A stretch of DNA of 39,020 bases from Rhodanobacter sp. GTDB lineage: Bacteria > Pseudomonadota > Gammaproteobacteria > Xanthomonadales > Rhodanobacteraceae. Positions 18,641 to 29,007 of this stretch are shown here, one piece after another. Positions within the stretch are counted from its first letter, which is position 1; each line of letters opens with the position of its first letter. The notes under the pieces are model-generated. The model ran no database searches and was not told where the DNA came from. It saw nothing but the letters and a program-made list of their open reading frames with translations. The position numbers were made by a program, and so were the translations under genes. The stretch covers positions 1 through 39,020 of the forward strand of contig JASBTI010000003.1 in NCBI GenBank assembly GCA_030148505.1, written 5' to 3'.

Positions 18641-19270
18641 GTGAACCTCGACATGCCACAAGTACCTGCAAGCTCCATCCGATCCGGGAGACATGTTCTG
18701 GCCATCGCAGGTAGCCTGCGAAGTGGTTCCTGGAACCGTCGCCTGCTTCATGCCGCTGTCGACACTGCACCCGCCGGAATGGCTATTTCCGTTTACCACG
18801 ATCTGGCATCGATACCTCTCTTCGACGAAGATCTTGAGCATGTTGCCGAGGGAGGTCCCGATCCGGTTCGGCGGCTTCGCCAGGAGATGGATGCCGCCGA
18901 CGCAGTGCTGATTTCGACACCCGAATACAACCAGTCGATGCCGGGAGTGCTGAAGAACATGATCGACTGGATGTCGCGGGCTGCACCGAACGAAGTACTT
19001 CAAGGCAAGCCTGTCGCTCTTATCGGCGCATCCAGCGGTCGTTGGGGTACCCGTCTGGCCCAGCAAGCCACGCGGCACACCCTGATCGCCACCGAAGCCT
19101 TGGTGATGCCGTCGCCCATGCTGTTTGTCGCAAACGCCCCCGATCTGTTTGATGAGACCGGACGACTCCGTGACGGGCCAACGAAAGTTTCGCTACAGGC
19201 TGTCCTGGATTCACTTGCAAACTGGATCGATCTGGTCACGCCCCTGCGCCCCGGATCTGGAGCGTCGTGA
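18641..19270 (+). CDS. NADPH-dependent FMN reductase family protein (flavodoxin-like)
   Basis: This protein of about 209 residues has a flavodoxin-like fold and resembles NADPH-dependent FMN reductases and quinone/azo/chromate reductases such as ChrR. Seen are the N-terminal phosphate loop AIAGSLRSGSWNRRLL, the STPEYNQSMPGVLKNMIDWMSR block that binds the flavin, and the GASSGRWGTRLAQ segment. A GTG at 18641 with a ribosome site (CGGAGC) is the likely start; an ATG at 18653 is the alternative. The gene lies 55 bp after lysE and probably closes the operon. Its last codons and stop (PGSGAS then TGA) lie within the direct repeat copied from prmC, so its original C-terminus may have been altered at insertion. 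Confidence 0.9.
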   Translation: MNLDMPQVPASSIRSGRHVLAIAGSLRSGSWNRRLLHAAVDTAPAGMAISVYHDLASIPLFDEDLEHVAEGGPDPVRRLRQEMDAADAVLISTPEYNQSMPGVLKNMIDWMSRAAPNEVLQGKPVALIGASSGRWGTRLAQQATRHTLIATEALVMPSPMLFVANAPDLFDETGRLRDGPTKVSLQAVLDSLANWIDLVTPLRPGSGAS

Positions 19271-19288
19271 CCGGATCAGTGGCGGGTG
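19253..19288 (+). repeat. direct repeat copy B, between FMN reductase and acoR-type gene
   Basis: This is a 36-bp copy of the prmC tail at 15767-15802 with one mismatch. In the prmC frame it would read [12 protein letters not shown] and continue 11 more codons to a stop. It also holds the last codons of the FMN reductase gene (plus) and the stop of the acoR-type gene (minus), so three reading frames use it. Confidence 0.92.
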
Positions 19289-21177
19289 CTGGCCGCCCGG
19301 CTGCATGCCGCCGGACGATCTTTGTTGAGACGCCGATAAATCGTGCTGCGACTGACCCCTAGTTTGCGGGCGGCGGCGGCTACGTTGCCCTGGCTGTCGG
19401 CGATGGCCTCGTCGATCGCGCGGCGCTCCAGCGCGTGAAGATTTGCCGGCATCGGCATGCTGGAGGATTGCGGCGCCGGCGACTGTGTTTTCAGCGGTGC
19501 GGGGAGATCGTCCAGGGTCAGCGTCGCCCCGACCTGCCCCAGTGCCATCAGGCTGCGCAGCAGGCCGACCAGCTGGCGCAAGTTGCCGGGCCAGGGCAGC
19601 GTGGCCAGATGCTCGACCAGGGTCACATCCAGCCGCACCGGTACCTGCGCCGCACCCAACGCCAGCCATAGCTGGCGAATGAGCGTGGCCGGTTCGGCAT
19701 GCTCACGCAGCGCTGGCAGTTGCAGCGTCGACTGCGCGACGCGGTAGTAAAGATCGGCACGGAATTCACCCTGTTCGACCAGCGTCTCGAGCTGACGATG
19801 GGTGGCGGCAATCACCGCGATATCGATCGCCTGGGTGCGGCTGCCGCCAAGCGGGGTGACCTCGCGCTCCTGCAGTACCAGCAACAGGCGGCTTTGCGTC
19901 GCCAAGGGCATGTCGCCCAGCTCGTCCAGAAACACCGTGCCGCCGTCGGCCTGGCGCAACAGACCCGGTGCGCCGTCGTGGCGGGCGCCGGTGAAGGCCC
20001 CGGGCAGATAGCCGAACAGCTCCGACTCGATCAGGCTCTCGGGAAGGGCGGCGCAGTTGACTGCGATGAAGGGCGCCGCGGCACGTACGCTGCGCCTGTG
20101 CAATTCGCGCGCCACGATTTCCTTGCCGGTGCCGGTTTCACCCTGCAGCAACAGCGGGATGTCAGCGTCAAGCAGACGCACGTTGCGATCGATCGCAGCA
20201 TCGAGCTCTGTACTGAAAACCGCCGCTGGCGAACGCATCGGCTTGACTCGCGTGCTTGATGATTGCCTCGCCGCCACCCGCAACTGACGCGGTGCATCGC
20301 GCCGGGCATGCACCATCTCGCCCGTCTGGCAGCGCATGCCGGCGATGCTCCCCGGTCGCGGTAACGCGGAGGTAAACAGTTCGTCGTAACGCCGCTTGCC
20401 CAGCTCGTCCCAATCGACGCCGAGCAGGCGAAGCGCATGCCGATTCGCCGCCACCAGCCGGTGCGCCTTGAATACCAGCATGCCTTCGCGCACAGTGCCG
20501 AGCAATGCCGGGTCGGGCTGGATACGCACGATGTCGGCGCCGGCGAAGTGGCTTTCGAACAGGCGATGCTCGATCTGCTCGACCGCCAGTTGCACCATGC
20601 CCAGTGCATGCACATGATGCACCGAGGCCTCGCCGGAGAGGTCGAGTACACCGACCACCTGCCCTTGCGGATCGAAGATCGGCGAGGCCGAACAGCTGAG
20701 CACGCGGTGGGGCGCGTAGTAGTGTTCTCCGCCGCGGACCTCCACCGCGCGTCGCTCCACCAGGGCGGTGCCGATCGCATTGGTGCCGGTCGAGGCTTCG
20801 CTCCACGGCGCGCCCGGACGCAGTGACACCCGCGCAGCCTTGTCGAGGAAGTCAGCATCGCCAAACGCATCGAGGATGAAGCCGTCCGGCGCGGTCAGTA
20901 CCACGATGCTGCCGGCCTGGCTGGCGCTGGCATAGAGCATTTCGAGTTCGGGTCGGCACAATCGGCGCAGGGTCTCGTGATGTTCCTGCAGTTCGTTCAG
21001 CGCATGTCGTTCGATCAGCTCGACGTGCGGTTTTGTGTCGGCGATCAGCCCTTGCTGAAGGCAGCGGCGCCATGACGCCAGGATCGTATCCGAGACCAGT
21101 CCACGCGGTTCGTCGCCGCTGTCGAAGAATCGATGACGCGCGACCTTGATGGACGTAGCGAGAGAGGGATGTCGCAT
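19276..21177 (-). CDS. acoR: sigma-54-dependent activator, AcoR type
   Basis: This 633-residue bacterial enhancer-binding protein has, in order, an N-terminal AcoR-type sensory region with GAF-like sequence (GSIVVLTAPDGFILDAFGD...; SASPIFDPQGQVVGVLDLSGE) and a PAS-like segment. The AAA+ domain carries Walker A GETGTGKE, the sigma-54-contact motif GAFTGA and Walker B GTVFLDELGD. A C-terminal Fis-type helix-turn-helix follows (NVAAAARKLGVSRSTIYRRL). Such proteins activate RNA polymerase-sigma-54 at genes for acetoin, alcohol or aldehyde breakdown. It is divergent from an aldehyde dehydrogenase with a -24/-12 promoter in the gap, so that gene is its likely target. The inducer is unknown; the acoR name rests on family likeness. 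Confidence 0.92.
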   Translation of the reverse strand: MRHPSLATSIKVARHRFFDSGDEPRGLVSDTILASWRRCLQQGLIADTKPHVELIERHALNELQEHHETLRRLCRPELEMLYASASQAGSIVVLTAPDGFILDAFGDADFLDKAARVSLRPGAPWSEASTGTNAIGTALVERRAVEVRGGEHYYAPHRVLSCSASPIFDPQGQVVGVLDLSGEASVHHVHALGMVQLAVEQIEHRLFESHFAGADIVRIQPDPALLGTVREGMLVFKAHRLVAANRHALRLLGVDWDELGKRRYDELFTSALPRPGSIAGMRCQTGEMVHARRDAPRQLRVAARQSSSTRVKPMRSPAAVFSTELDAAIDRNVRLLDADIPLLLQGETGTGKEIVARELHRRSVRAAAPFIAVNCAALPESLIESELFGYLPGAFTGARHDGAPGLLRQADGGTVFLDELGDMPLATQSRLLLVLQEREVTPLGGSRTQAIDIAVIAATHRQLETLVEQGEFRADLYYRVAQSTLQLPALREHAEPATLIRQLWLALGAAQVPVRLDVTLVEHLATLPWPGNLRQLVGLLRSLMALGQVGATLTLDDLPAPLKTQSPAPQSSSMPMPANLHALERRAIDEAIADSQGNVAAAARKLGVSRSTIYRRLNKDRPAACSRAASTRH

Positions 21178-21192
21178 CTGCCGTCTCCGAAG

Positions 21193-21209
21193 TGTCGCAA
21201 TCTGCGACA
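21193..21209. promoter_or_regulatory. putative activator site (palindrome) for the AcoR-type regulator
   Basis: A perfect inverted repeat TGTCGCA-N3-TGCGACA lies 16 bp upstream of the acoR-type start and about 165 bp upstream of the -24 element of the aldehyde dehydrogenase promoter. That is a usual distance for a sigma-54 enhancer. It could serve both activation of the dehydrogenase and self-control. Confidence 0.6.
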
Positions 21210-21280
21210 GCTGTTGCAGTGAGTGTTCCGATAAAAAGCACGGCAGGTTCGGTAGTGCAACTGTGCTTGACGATCACCGC

Positions 21281-21297
21281 TTGCTGCATGACAGCAA
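21281..21297. promoter_or_regulatory. second inverted repeat in the acoR/aldehyde dehydrogenase gap
   Basis: TTGCTG-N5-CAGCAA is a perfect 6-bp dyad about 75 bp upstream of the -24 element. It differs in sequence from the first palindrome, so it may bind another factor or be chance. Confidence 0.25.
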
Positions 21298-21371
21298 TAT
21301 GGGCTTTTATCGCCTTGGCAGGCTGATTTATGGCTTGTTACGGTGCAGCAATTGCACGTGTCGGTTACTAC

Positions 21372-21387
21372 TGGCACGGCTTCTGCA
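21372..21387 (+). promoter_or_regulatory. sigma-54 (-24/-12) promoter of the aldehyde dehydrogenase gene
   Basis: TGGCACG-N4-CTGCA keeps the invariant GG (21373-21374) and GC (21385-21386) at the required 10-nt spacing, with one departure from TTGC. It lies 39 bp before the start codon and is oriented toward the dehydrogenase. Confidence 0.85.
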
Positions 21388-21425
21388 GCTGTCGGTCATC
21401 GCCTTTTACGACACGGAGCACAGTG

Positions 21426-22946
<1,521 letters not shown>

Positions 22947-23013
22947 GGGGGCGCGCAAGTACCGGTGGCGGCCCCTTTCGGCGGGTCGTCGCCGTCATCG
23001 TTGGAAACGATCC

Positions 23014-23409
23014 ATGTCGGAGCTTCCGGTCATCGAGAAAGTCATCGCCACCCCCACCGCCGGGGCACTGATCGAGCGCCTGCGTCAAAGGCACGGTGCC
23101 TTGTTGTTCCATCAATCAGGGGGTTGCTGTGATGGCTCGTCGCCGATGTGTTATCCGCAGGACGACTTCATCGTGGGCGATCGCGACGTGTGCCTGGGAC
23201 AGATTGCCGGCGCACCGTTCTACATGAGCCCCGCGCAGTACGCCTACTGGAAACACACCCAGCTGATCATTGACGTGGTCGAAGGGCGTGGCGGCATGTT
23301 TTCGCTGGAAAACGGCGAAGGCGTGCGTTTTCTCACCCGCTCGCGACTTTTTACCGACGACGAGATCGCGCAGCTGCACAGTGAAGGGCGGTTTCCGGCC
23401 AGCGTTTGA
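23014..23409 (+). CDS. DUF779 domain-containing protein
   Basis: This 131-residue protein matches the DUF779 family, small proteins encoded beside aldehyde dehydrogenases. Visible are HGALLFHQSGGCCDGSSPMCYP, with a Cys pair and a third Cys that might bind a metal, then DVCLGQIAGAPFYMSPAQYAYWKHTQLIIDVVEGRG and SLENGEGVRFLTRSRLFTDDE. No membrane segment is seen. The function is unknown; constant pairing with the dehydrogenase suggests a helper role such as cofactor, metal or assembly. It follows the dehydrogenase by 67 bp and is probably expressed from the same sigma-54 promoter. A GC-rich dyad (23408-23426) overlaps its stop without a T-run. Confidence 0.92.
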   Translation: MSELPVIEKVIATPTAGALIERLRQRHGALLFHQSGGCCDGSSPMCYPQDDFIVGDRDVCLGQIAGAPFYMSPAQYAYWKHTQLIIDVVEGRGGMFSLENGEGVRFLTRSRLFTDDEIAQLHSEGRFPASV

Positions 23410-23512
23410 GCGGCGCGGCGCCGCTCAGGCGGTGCTGGCGGATCTGGTGGTACCGGTGGCGAGCGAAGCCCGGCGCTGAGGCGTTCTGTCGGTTAGGTCG
23501 ATTCCCTGCGCG

Positions 23513-25912
23513 CTATCGAATCAGCTGCACCGGTATCTCCACGCGCGCCGGTGCCAGGCAGAGCTGATCGTTGCAGGCTTGCACGCGCACGGTGACATGA
23601 GGGAGCGCTGGAGCGCTCGGCGCCAGTTGCGCGTGCAGCACGACGCGTCCGGTGTAGACGGCGAGCCCCTGCGGTGCAAACGCGGCCTTGAAAATTTCCG
23701 CCCCGGGATAGTTCACCTGGAGGCGAACAGGCGGGTCAGCGGAAAGTTGCGTTGGAATCAGATAGCGACCGGATGCCGGGTTGGCGTTGATGTGGTAGCC
23801 CTTGTCGATATCGAGCGTCACGCGCAAGGCGCCGGCTGGCGTCCGTTGCGCGATGCCGTGGACGTGGTCGGCCGAGCCGGGCAGGGAGCGGGTCGTTCTG
23901 ATCGAGGCACTGGCGTGGTCCAGCGCGGTGCGCAACGACGGCCGGCTCAACGAGGCCAGCAGCGAACCCCAGGCGTAGGGCCGTGCGTCGATCTGTGTGG
24001 AGATTCGCGACAGCGCGCGGTAAGCAGCTTCGCCATAGCTCGGATCGCCGCCATCGCTACGCAGGCCAAGCAGCAATGCCACCGCCGCGGACTGGCCCGA
24101 GGGTCGCATCTGATCCCCGGCGATGGGCGGCGCCACCAGCAAGTCGGTGTCGTCGCTGGTGGAGGCCAGCGAACCATCCGGCCGCGCGAAGCGCCGCAGC
24201 ATGGCGTCGGCGACCTGCCGCGCGCGCGTGCGCCAGACGACGTCGCCGGTGGCGGTATGCAGTGCCAGAAACGCCTGCCCAAGCAAGGCGTAGTCGTCGA
24301 GAAAACCGCCATCGCCGGCATGGCCATGAAAAAACTGATGCCGCAGCAGGCCGGTTTTCGCCGCGAAGGCGTGCGTCCAGAACCCTTGCGCGGTGTCGAT
24401 GGCGGTGCGTGTCAGGGTGGGTTCTTTCAGCATCTGGCCAGCCTGAAGAAAACCGAGAATCGCCAGCGCATTGCCGGCGGTGACGATCTTCTCGTCGCGG
24501 CCCGGTTGCGGGCGTCGCTGGCGGGCGGCCAACAGCTTGTCGCGCAGCGGCGCCAGTGCATCGATGCGCGCGGCCAGATGATGCCGGTCGGCGAGAGGCA
24601 TGGCCTGGTTGCGGTCCAGTCGCAGTACGCCGCCGTGGGGTTGCGGTGATCCGGCATGGCTTTCTGGCATCGCCGTGAGCATGTACAAGGCGAGGAATCG
24701 CTCGGCATCAGGCTTGCCCAGCACCGCCTCGATCTGTGCGCGGGTCCACACATAGCTGACACCTTCGACGTTGCCGACTTGCGAATCCTGCGCGTTGTAG
24801 AAGCCGCCGTCCGGCGCCTGCATCGCGGCGACGAGATAGTGTGCGGTGCGCAGCGCCACCTGCTTGAACAGCGGCTGTTGGGTCAGTGCATAGGCGTGTG
24901 CGTACAGGCCGAGCAGCTGCGCGTTGTCGTCGAGCATTTTCTCGAAGTGTGGGATCGACCAGCCCGGCTCGACGCTGTAGCGATGAAAGCCGCCAGCGAG
25001 CTGGTCCATCACGCCGCCCTCGGCCATCGCCTGCAAGGTGGTCGTGGCCATCGCCAAGGCCTTGGCGTCGTGCGTGTGCTGATAGTCAGCCAGCAGCATG
25101 GCCAGCACCGGCTCCTGGGGAAACTGCGTGGCGTCGTTGCCCGGAAACCCGCCATCCATGTCGTCGAAGCGCGCCGCCGCCTGTTGTACGGCGTGCTGCA
25201 ACCATGTCGCCGGTGCGGGCTTGCCGCCGCCTGACGTCATCGTCTGTTCGACCTGCCGCATCGCGCGATAGACCTGGGCGCTGACGTCGATCAGCTGGGC
25301 GTGGTCGTTTATCCAGCCACGATGCAGTGAGGCGAGAATCTTCGGAAAGCCCGGTCGCCCGGCCTGGTCCTTTGGGGGGAAATAGCTGCCGGCGAAGAAC
25401 GGTTTCAGCTCGGGCGTCAGGAAGACATTGTTGGGCCAGCCGCCACCGCCGGTGAGGATCTGGGTCGCCAGCATGTAGATGCGATCGACGTCCGGTCGCT
25501 GCTCGCGATCGACCTTGATGTTGACGAACCACCGGTTCATCAACTTCGCGATGGCCGGGTCGGCGTAGATCTCGCGTTCGGCCACATGGCACCAGTAGCA
25601 GGTGGAATATCCCACCGACAGGAAGATCGGCTTGTTCTCGCGCCGGGCCTTGGCAAAGGCTTGCGGTCCCCAGGGGTACCAGTCCACCGGGTTGTGCGCG
25701 TGCATCAACAGGTAGGGATCGTGGCTGTGGATCAGCCGGTTGGTATAGGTCTTGCCATCGAAGCTCACGCCGGAGCTTGTCGCGGGGGCGGAAGATGTCG
25801 ATGCCGGGGCAGCTATTGCGGCTGTCGTGGCGCACGCCGACAGTCCCGCCAGCATCACGGCAGCCGCCAGCCATGCGCCGGGCACACGCCGCCGATGTGC
25901 CACGCGGTTCAC
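23513..25912 (-). CDS. DUF255/YyaL thioredoxin-domain lipoprotein with a DsbD-N-like C-terminal domain
   Basis: This protein of about 799 residues has three parts. The N-terminus carries a lipoprotein-like signal with lipobox LSAC (Cys27). A DUF255 (YyaL/SPATA20) thioredoxin-like domain follows, [12 protein letters not shown]...[12 protein letters not shown], with a CYWC redox motif at 105-108, then a long alpha/alpha-barrel-like region with [20 protein letters not shown]. The last 120 residues ([10 protein letters not shown]...[12 protein letters not shown], Cys780 and Cys785) resemble the periplasmic N-terminal domain of DsbD. The start is a GTG at 25912 overlapping the stop of the GIY-YIG gene; the frame extends upstream, but that part is a shadow. 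Many DUF255 proteins are cytoplasmic, so an exported form with a DsbD-like tail suggests envelope thiol chemistry (inference). Confidence 0.9.
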   Translation of the reverse strand: MNRVAHRRRVPGAWLAAAVMLAGLSACATTAAIAAPASTSSAPATSSGVSFDGKTYTNRLIHSHDPYLLMHAHNPVDWYPWGPQAFAKARRENKPIFLSVGYSTCYWCHVAEREIYADPAIAKLMNRWFVNIKVDREQRPDVDRIYMLATQILTGGGGWPNNVFLTPELKPFFAGSYFPPKDQAGRPGFPKILASLHRGWINDHAQLIDVSAQVYRAMRQVEQTMTSGGGKPAPATWLQHAVQQAAARFDDMDGGFPGNDATQFPQEPVLAMLLADYQHTHDAKALAMATTTLQAMAEGGVMDQLAGGFHRYSVEPGWSIPHFEKMLDDNAQLLGLYAHAYALTQQPLFKQVALRTAHYLVAAMQAPDGGFYNAQDSQVGNVEGVSYVWTRAQIEAVLGKPDAERFLALYMLTAMPESHAGSPQPHGGVLRLDRNQAMPLADRHHLAARIDALAPLRDKLLAARQRRPQPGRDEKIVTAGNALAILGFLQAGQMLKEPTLTRTAIDTAQGFWTHAFAAKTGLLRHQFFHGHAGDGGFLDDYALLGQAFLALHTATGDVVWRTRARQVADAMLRRFARPDGSLASTSDDTDLLVAPPIAGDQMRPSGQSAAVALLLGLRSDGGDPSYGEAAYRALSRISTQIDARPYAWGSLLASLSRPSLRTALDHASASIRTTRSLPGSADHVHGIAQRTPAGALRVTLDIDKGYHINANPASGRYLIPTQLSADPPVRLQVNYPGAEIFKAAFAPQGLAVYTGRVVLHAQLAPSAPALPHVTVRVQACNDQLCLAPARVEIPVQLIR

Positions 25913-26235
25913 GGCGAGGCTCCGGTGTCCGCAAGCTCGCTTTCGCCATGCAGGAACGCCAGCTTCCGCTGGCGCGGCAGCTGCTTGATCGCCCATTCGG
26001 CACGCGCGGCACTGGAGCGGTCGGGATAGCCGCGATAGCCCAGCAGGCGCAGCGGCGGATTGGCGCGGGTATAGCGCGCACCGCGGCCGGCGACATGGGC
26101 GGCGTAACGTGCCTGCAGATCGTTGGTGATGCCGGCATACCAGCTGCCGTTGCGACACTCGATCAGGTACAGGCACCAGCCGTCTTCGACAGGTCGTGAT
26201 GGGGTGGGCATGCGGTCGAGCAGGCGCTGCGTCAT
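25909..26235 (-). CDS. GIY-YIG domain nuclease-like protein (UPF0213/YhbQ-like)
   Basis: This is a small single-domain GIY-YIG protein. The domain reads [38 protein letters not shown] followed by [28 protein letters not shown], containing the paired tyrosines, the arginine and the C-terminal glutamate of the fold. Such proteins are thought to act on DNA, but the role of stand-alone bacterial members is unclear. The start is uncertain: ATGs at 26310, 26235 and 26211 are all in frame and none has a strong ribosome site. I chose 26235, giving 108 residues. Its stop overlaps the GTG of the DUF255 gene, so the two are probably co-translated. Confidence 0.85.
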   Translation of the reverse strand: MTQRLLDRMPTPSRPVEDGWCLYLIECRNGSWYAGITNDLQARYAAHVAGRGARYTRANPPLRLLGYRGYPDRSSAARAEWAIKQLPRQRKLAFLHGESELADTGASP

Positions 26236-26623
26236 CGGATCAACCAGGACAGTCGGGCGACCGCGGGCTTCCGGCGCGCGGAAAACCCATTGAGCTTCAC
26301 CCATCCCCATCCGTTCGTGCCGTACCGCACCGAACCGGGTGGCGCGGTAGTCGGCAGCGGCGGCTTCCCAGTGCCCATGGCGCTCTCCGGTGTTTTCGTG
26401 AGCCTAACCGCATCCGTTGCCTTTTGCTGTCACGAGGCCGGCACCACACCAGGTGGCGGGTTTTTTTGCGGCCGCCGGTGACGGCGGGCACGGTTCGCCC
26501 AACGCCTCGAATCTGCTCGCAGAAACGTGGCGCAGAGCCGCCATCGGTCATGTGTTCGGGGGAATGGCCGCATGCTACTTTGGCGCGAACGGGCCGCTGT
26601 GTCCGACGTGCCAAGAGGGCTCC
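26236..26623. other. non-coding gap between the GIY-YIG gene and the ABC exporter
   Basis: No convincing gene is seen in this divergent gap of about 390 bp, apart from a possible longer N-terminus of the GIY-YIG protein up to 26310. It holds a run of seven T (26461-26467) and a perfect CCGCCG-GTGA-CGGCGG hairpin (26472-26487). It must contain promoters for both flanking genes, but none stands out. Confidence 0.4.
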
Positions 26624-27570
<947 letters not shown>

Positions 27571-27574
<4 letters not shown>

Positions 27575-28887
27575 AGAAAATCATTGCCGTCATCCGCCGC
27601 GAGTTTGTTGAACGGGTACGTACCAAGGCCTTCGTGATTTCCACGGTGATGCTGCCGGTGTTTATCGTGCTGATGGCGGTGCTGCCCGGCCTGATGATGA
27701 GTGGTAGCGATCACATCGCCCGGATAGCCGTGGTGGACGCTTCTTCGACGGGTCTCGCTCAGCCGGTCAGCCAGGCGTTGCAGGCGGAAAAACTGGGTGA
27801 CACACCCGATGCTCCGGCGCGCTATGACGTACAGGTATTTCCGGCCACCGGGCAGGATCTGGTTACGGTGCGCAACGGCCTGATTGCGAAGACCGGCTAT
27901 TCGCGGCAGCACGACGCCGCCGGCTTTGACGGCGTGCTGGTGCTCACCGACCACACCCTGAGCAGCGGCAAGCTGGCGTATTACGGTGGCAACGTCGGCG
28001 CGGTGCAGTCGATGAAAACCTTGCAGCACGCGGTGTCGCAGGCGCTGGTCGGCGTAAGACTGGGCAAGTCCGGGGTGGATGCGGCGCTGGTGCGCCGCGC
28101 GATGGTGCCGGCGCAGATGCGGACCACCAAGGTATCGGACGGCAAGCTGACCGGACAGAGCGGTGCGCAGTCGTTCCTGATCGCCTATTTCATGGGCTTC
28201 ATCCTGTACATCTCAATCCTGGTGTACGGCCAGCAGACGATGACCTCGGTGATCGAGGAAAAGACCTCGCGCATCATGGAGGTGCTGACCTCATCGCTGA
28301 CGCCGTTCCAGATGTTGCTGGGTAAGGTACTGGGCGTGGGCCTGGCCGGCTTGACCCAGATGGCGATCTGGGGTAGCTCGGTGTTTCTGGTCAGCAGTCA
28401 GCGCCTGCATCTGGCCGGCATGCTGGGGATGAGCGCCGAGGCGATCCAGCGCTTTCCGATACCGAGCATGGCACCGGGGCTGCTGGTGGTGTTTCTGCTC
28501 TATTTCGTCCTCGGTTTTCTGCTGTATGGCGCGCTGTACGCGGCGATCGGCGCGATGTGCAACACGATCCAGGAAACCCAGCAGTACGCCATCTTCGTCA
28601 CCGTGTTCATCATGGTCGGTTTCTTCGCCGTGTTCAGCCTGATCAAGGACCCTTCCGGCAGCCTCGGCACGACGATGTCGTTCATCCCGTTCTTCGCGCC
28701 GTTCACCATGCCGGTGCGCTGGTCGCTGAGTTCGGTACCGCCGTCGCAACTGGCGTTGTCGCTGGGATTGATGGTGGTCGGTCTGCTCGCCTGCGTCTGG
28801 CTGGCCGCGCGAATCTACCGCACCGGTATCCTGATGTACGGCAAGAAACCGTCGTGGCGCGAACTGTGGCGCTGGATCAGGGCCTGA
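27571..28887 (+). CDS. ABC-2 type permease, NatB-like
   Basis: This 438-residue membrane subunit pairs with the preceding ATPase. It begins MKKIIAVIRREFVERVRTKAFVISTVMLPVF with a first helix, followed by a large extracytoplasmic domain of about 150 residues, then about five helices from SFLIAYFMGFILYISILVYGQ onward. The cytoplasmic loop VIEEKTSRIMEVLTSSLTPFQMLLGKVLG is typical of the ABC-2/NatB group. The ATG overlaps the ATPase stop as ATGA, so the two are translationally coupled. The operon appears to end here; a REP-type inverted repeat lies 10 bp after the stop and may end transcription. Confidence 0.93.
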
Positions 28888-28897
28888 CCAGTGACCG

Positions 28898-29000
28898 GTA
28901 GGAGCGCACCCTGTCCACAAAAGGGGACTTCCGTTGGTCGTGCGCGATGCTTTTTCCCGCGACGTGACAAAGGGCAATCGCGCACAGGGTGCGCTCCTAC
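28898..29000. repeat. REP-type inverted doublet (possible MITE/bidirectional terminator)
   Basis: GTAGGAGCGCACCCTGT (28898-28914) and its exact complement (28984-29000) frame a 103-bp element. A second, inner pair (TGCGCGAT at 28941-28948 with ATCGCGCA at 28977-28984) also matches. The GTAGGAGCG head is typical of REP sequences of Pseudomonas and Xanthomonadales. It sits between the convergent permease and dinB genes. Confidence 0.82.
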
Positions 29001-29007
29001 AGAATAA

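Larger units (their letters stand above)
15767..19288. mobile_element. putative islet bounded by direct repeats of the prmC 3' end
   Basis: About 3.5 kb holding four genes (LysR regulator, glutathionyl-hydroquinone reductase, LysE exporter, FMN reductase) lies between two copies of the same 36-bp sequence. The left copy is the functional end of prmC; the right copy lies between the FMN reductase and the acoR-type gene. Since the sequence encodes the PrmC C-terminus, the right copy is best explained as a duplicated target or crossover site. No integrase, transposase or terminal inverted repeat is visible inside, so the element is non-autonomous, degenerate, or arose by recombination. Confidence 0.55.

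Noticed and set aside
23408..23426. Perfect GC-rich dyad GAGCGGCGC-G-GCGCCGCTC at the DUF779 stop, considered as terminator
   Set aside because: One-base loop as drawn and no T-run on either side; may fold, but terminator function is not supported.
26442..26467. Weak CACC/GGTG hairpin before seven T in the exporter's upstream gap, considered as terminator
   Set aside because: Only four base pairs, and no plus-strand gene upstream that would need it.
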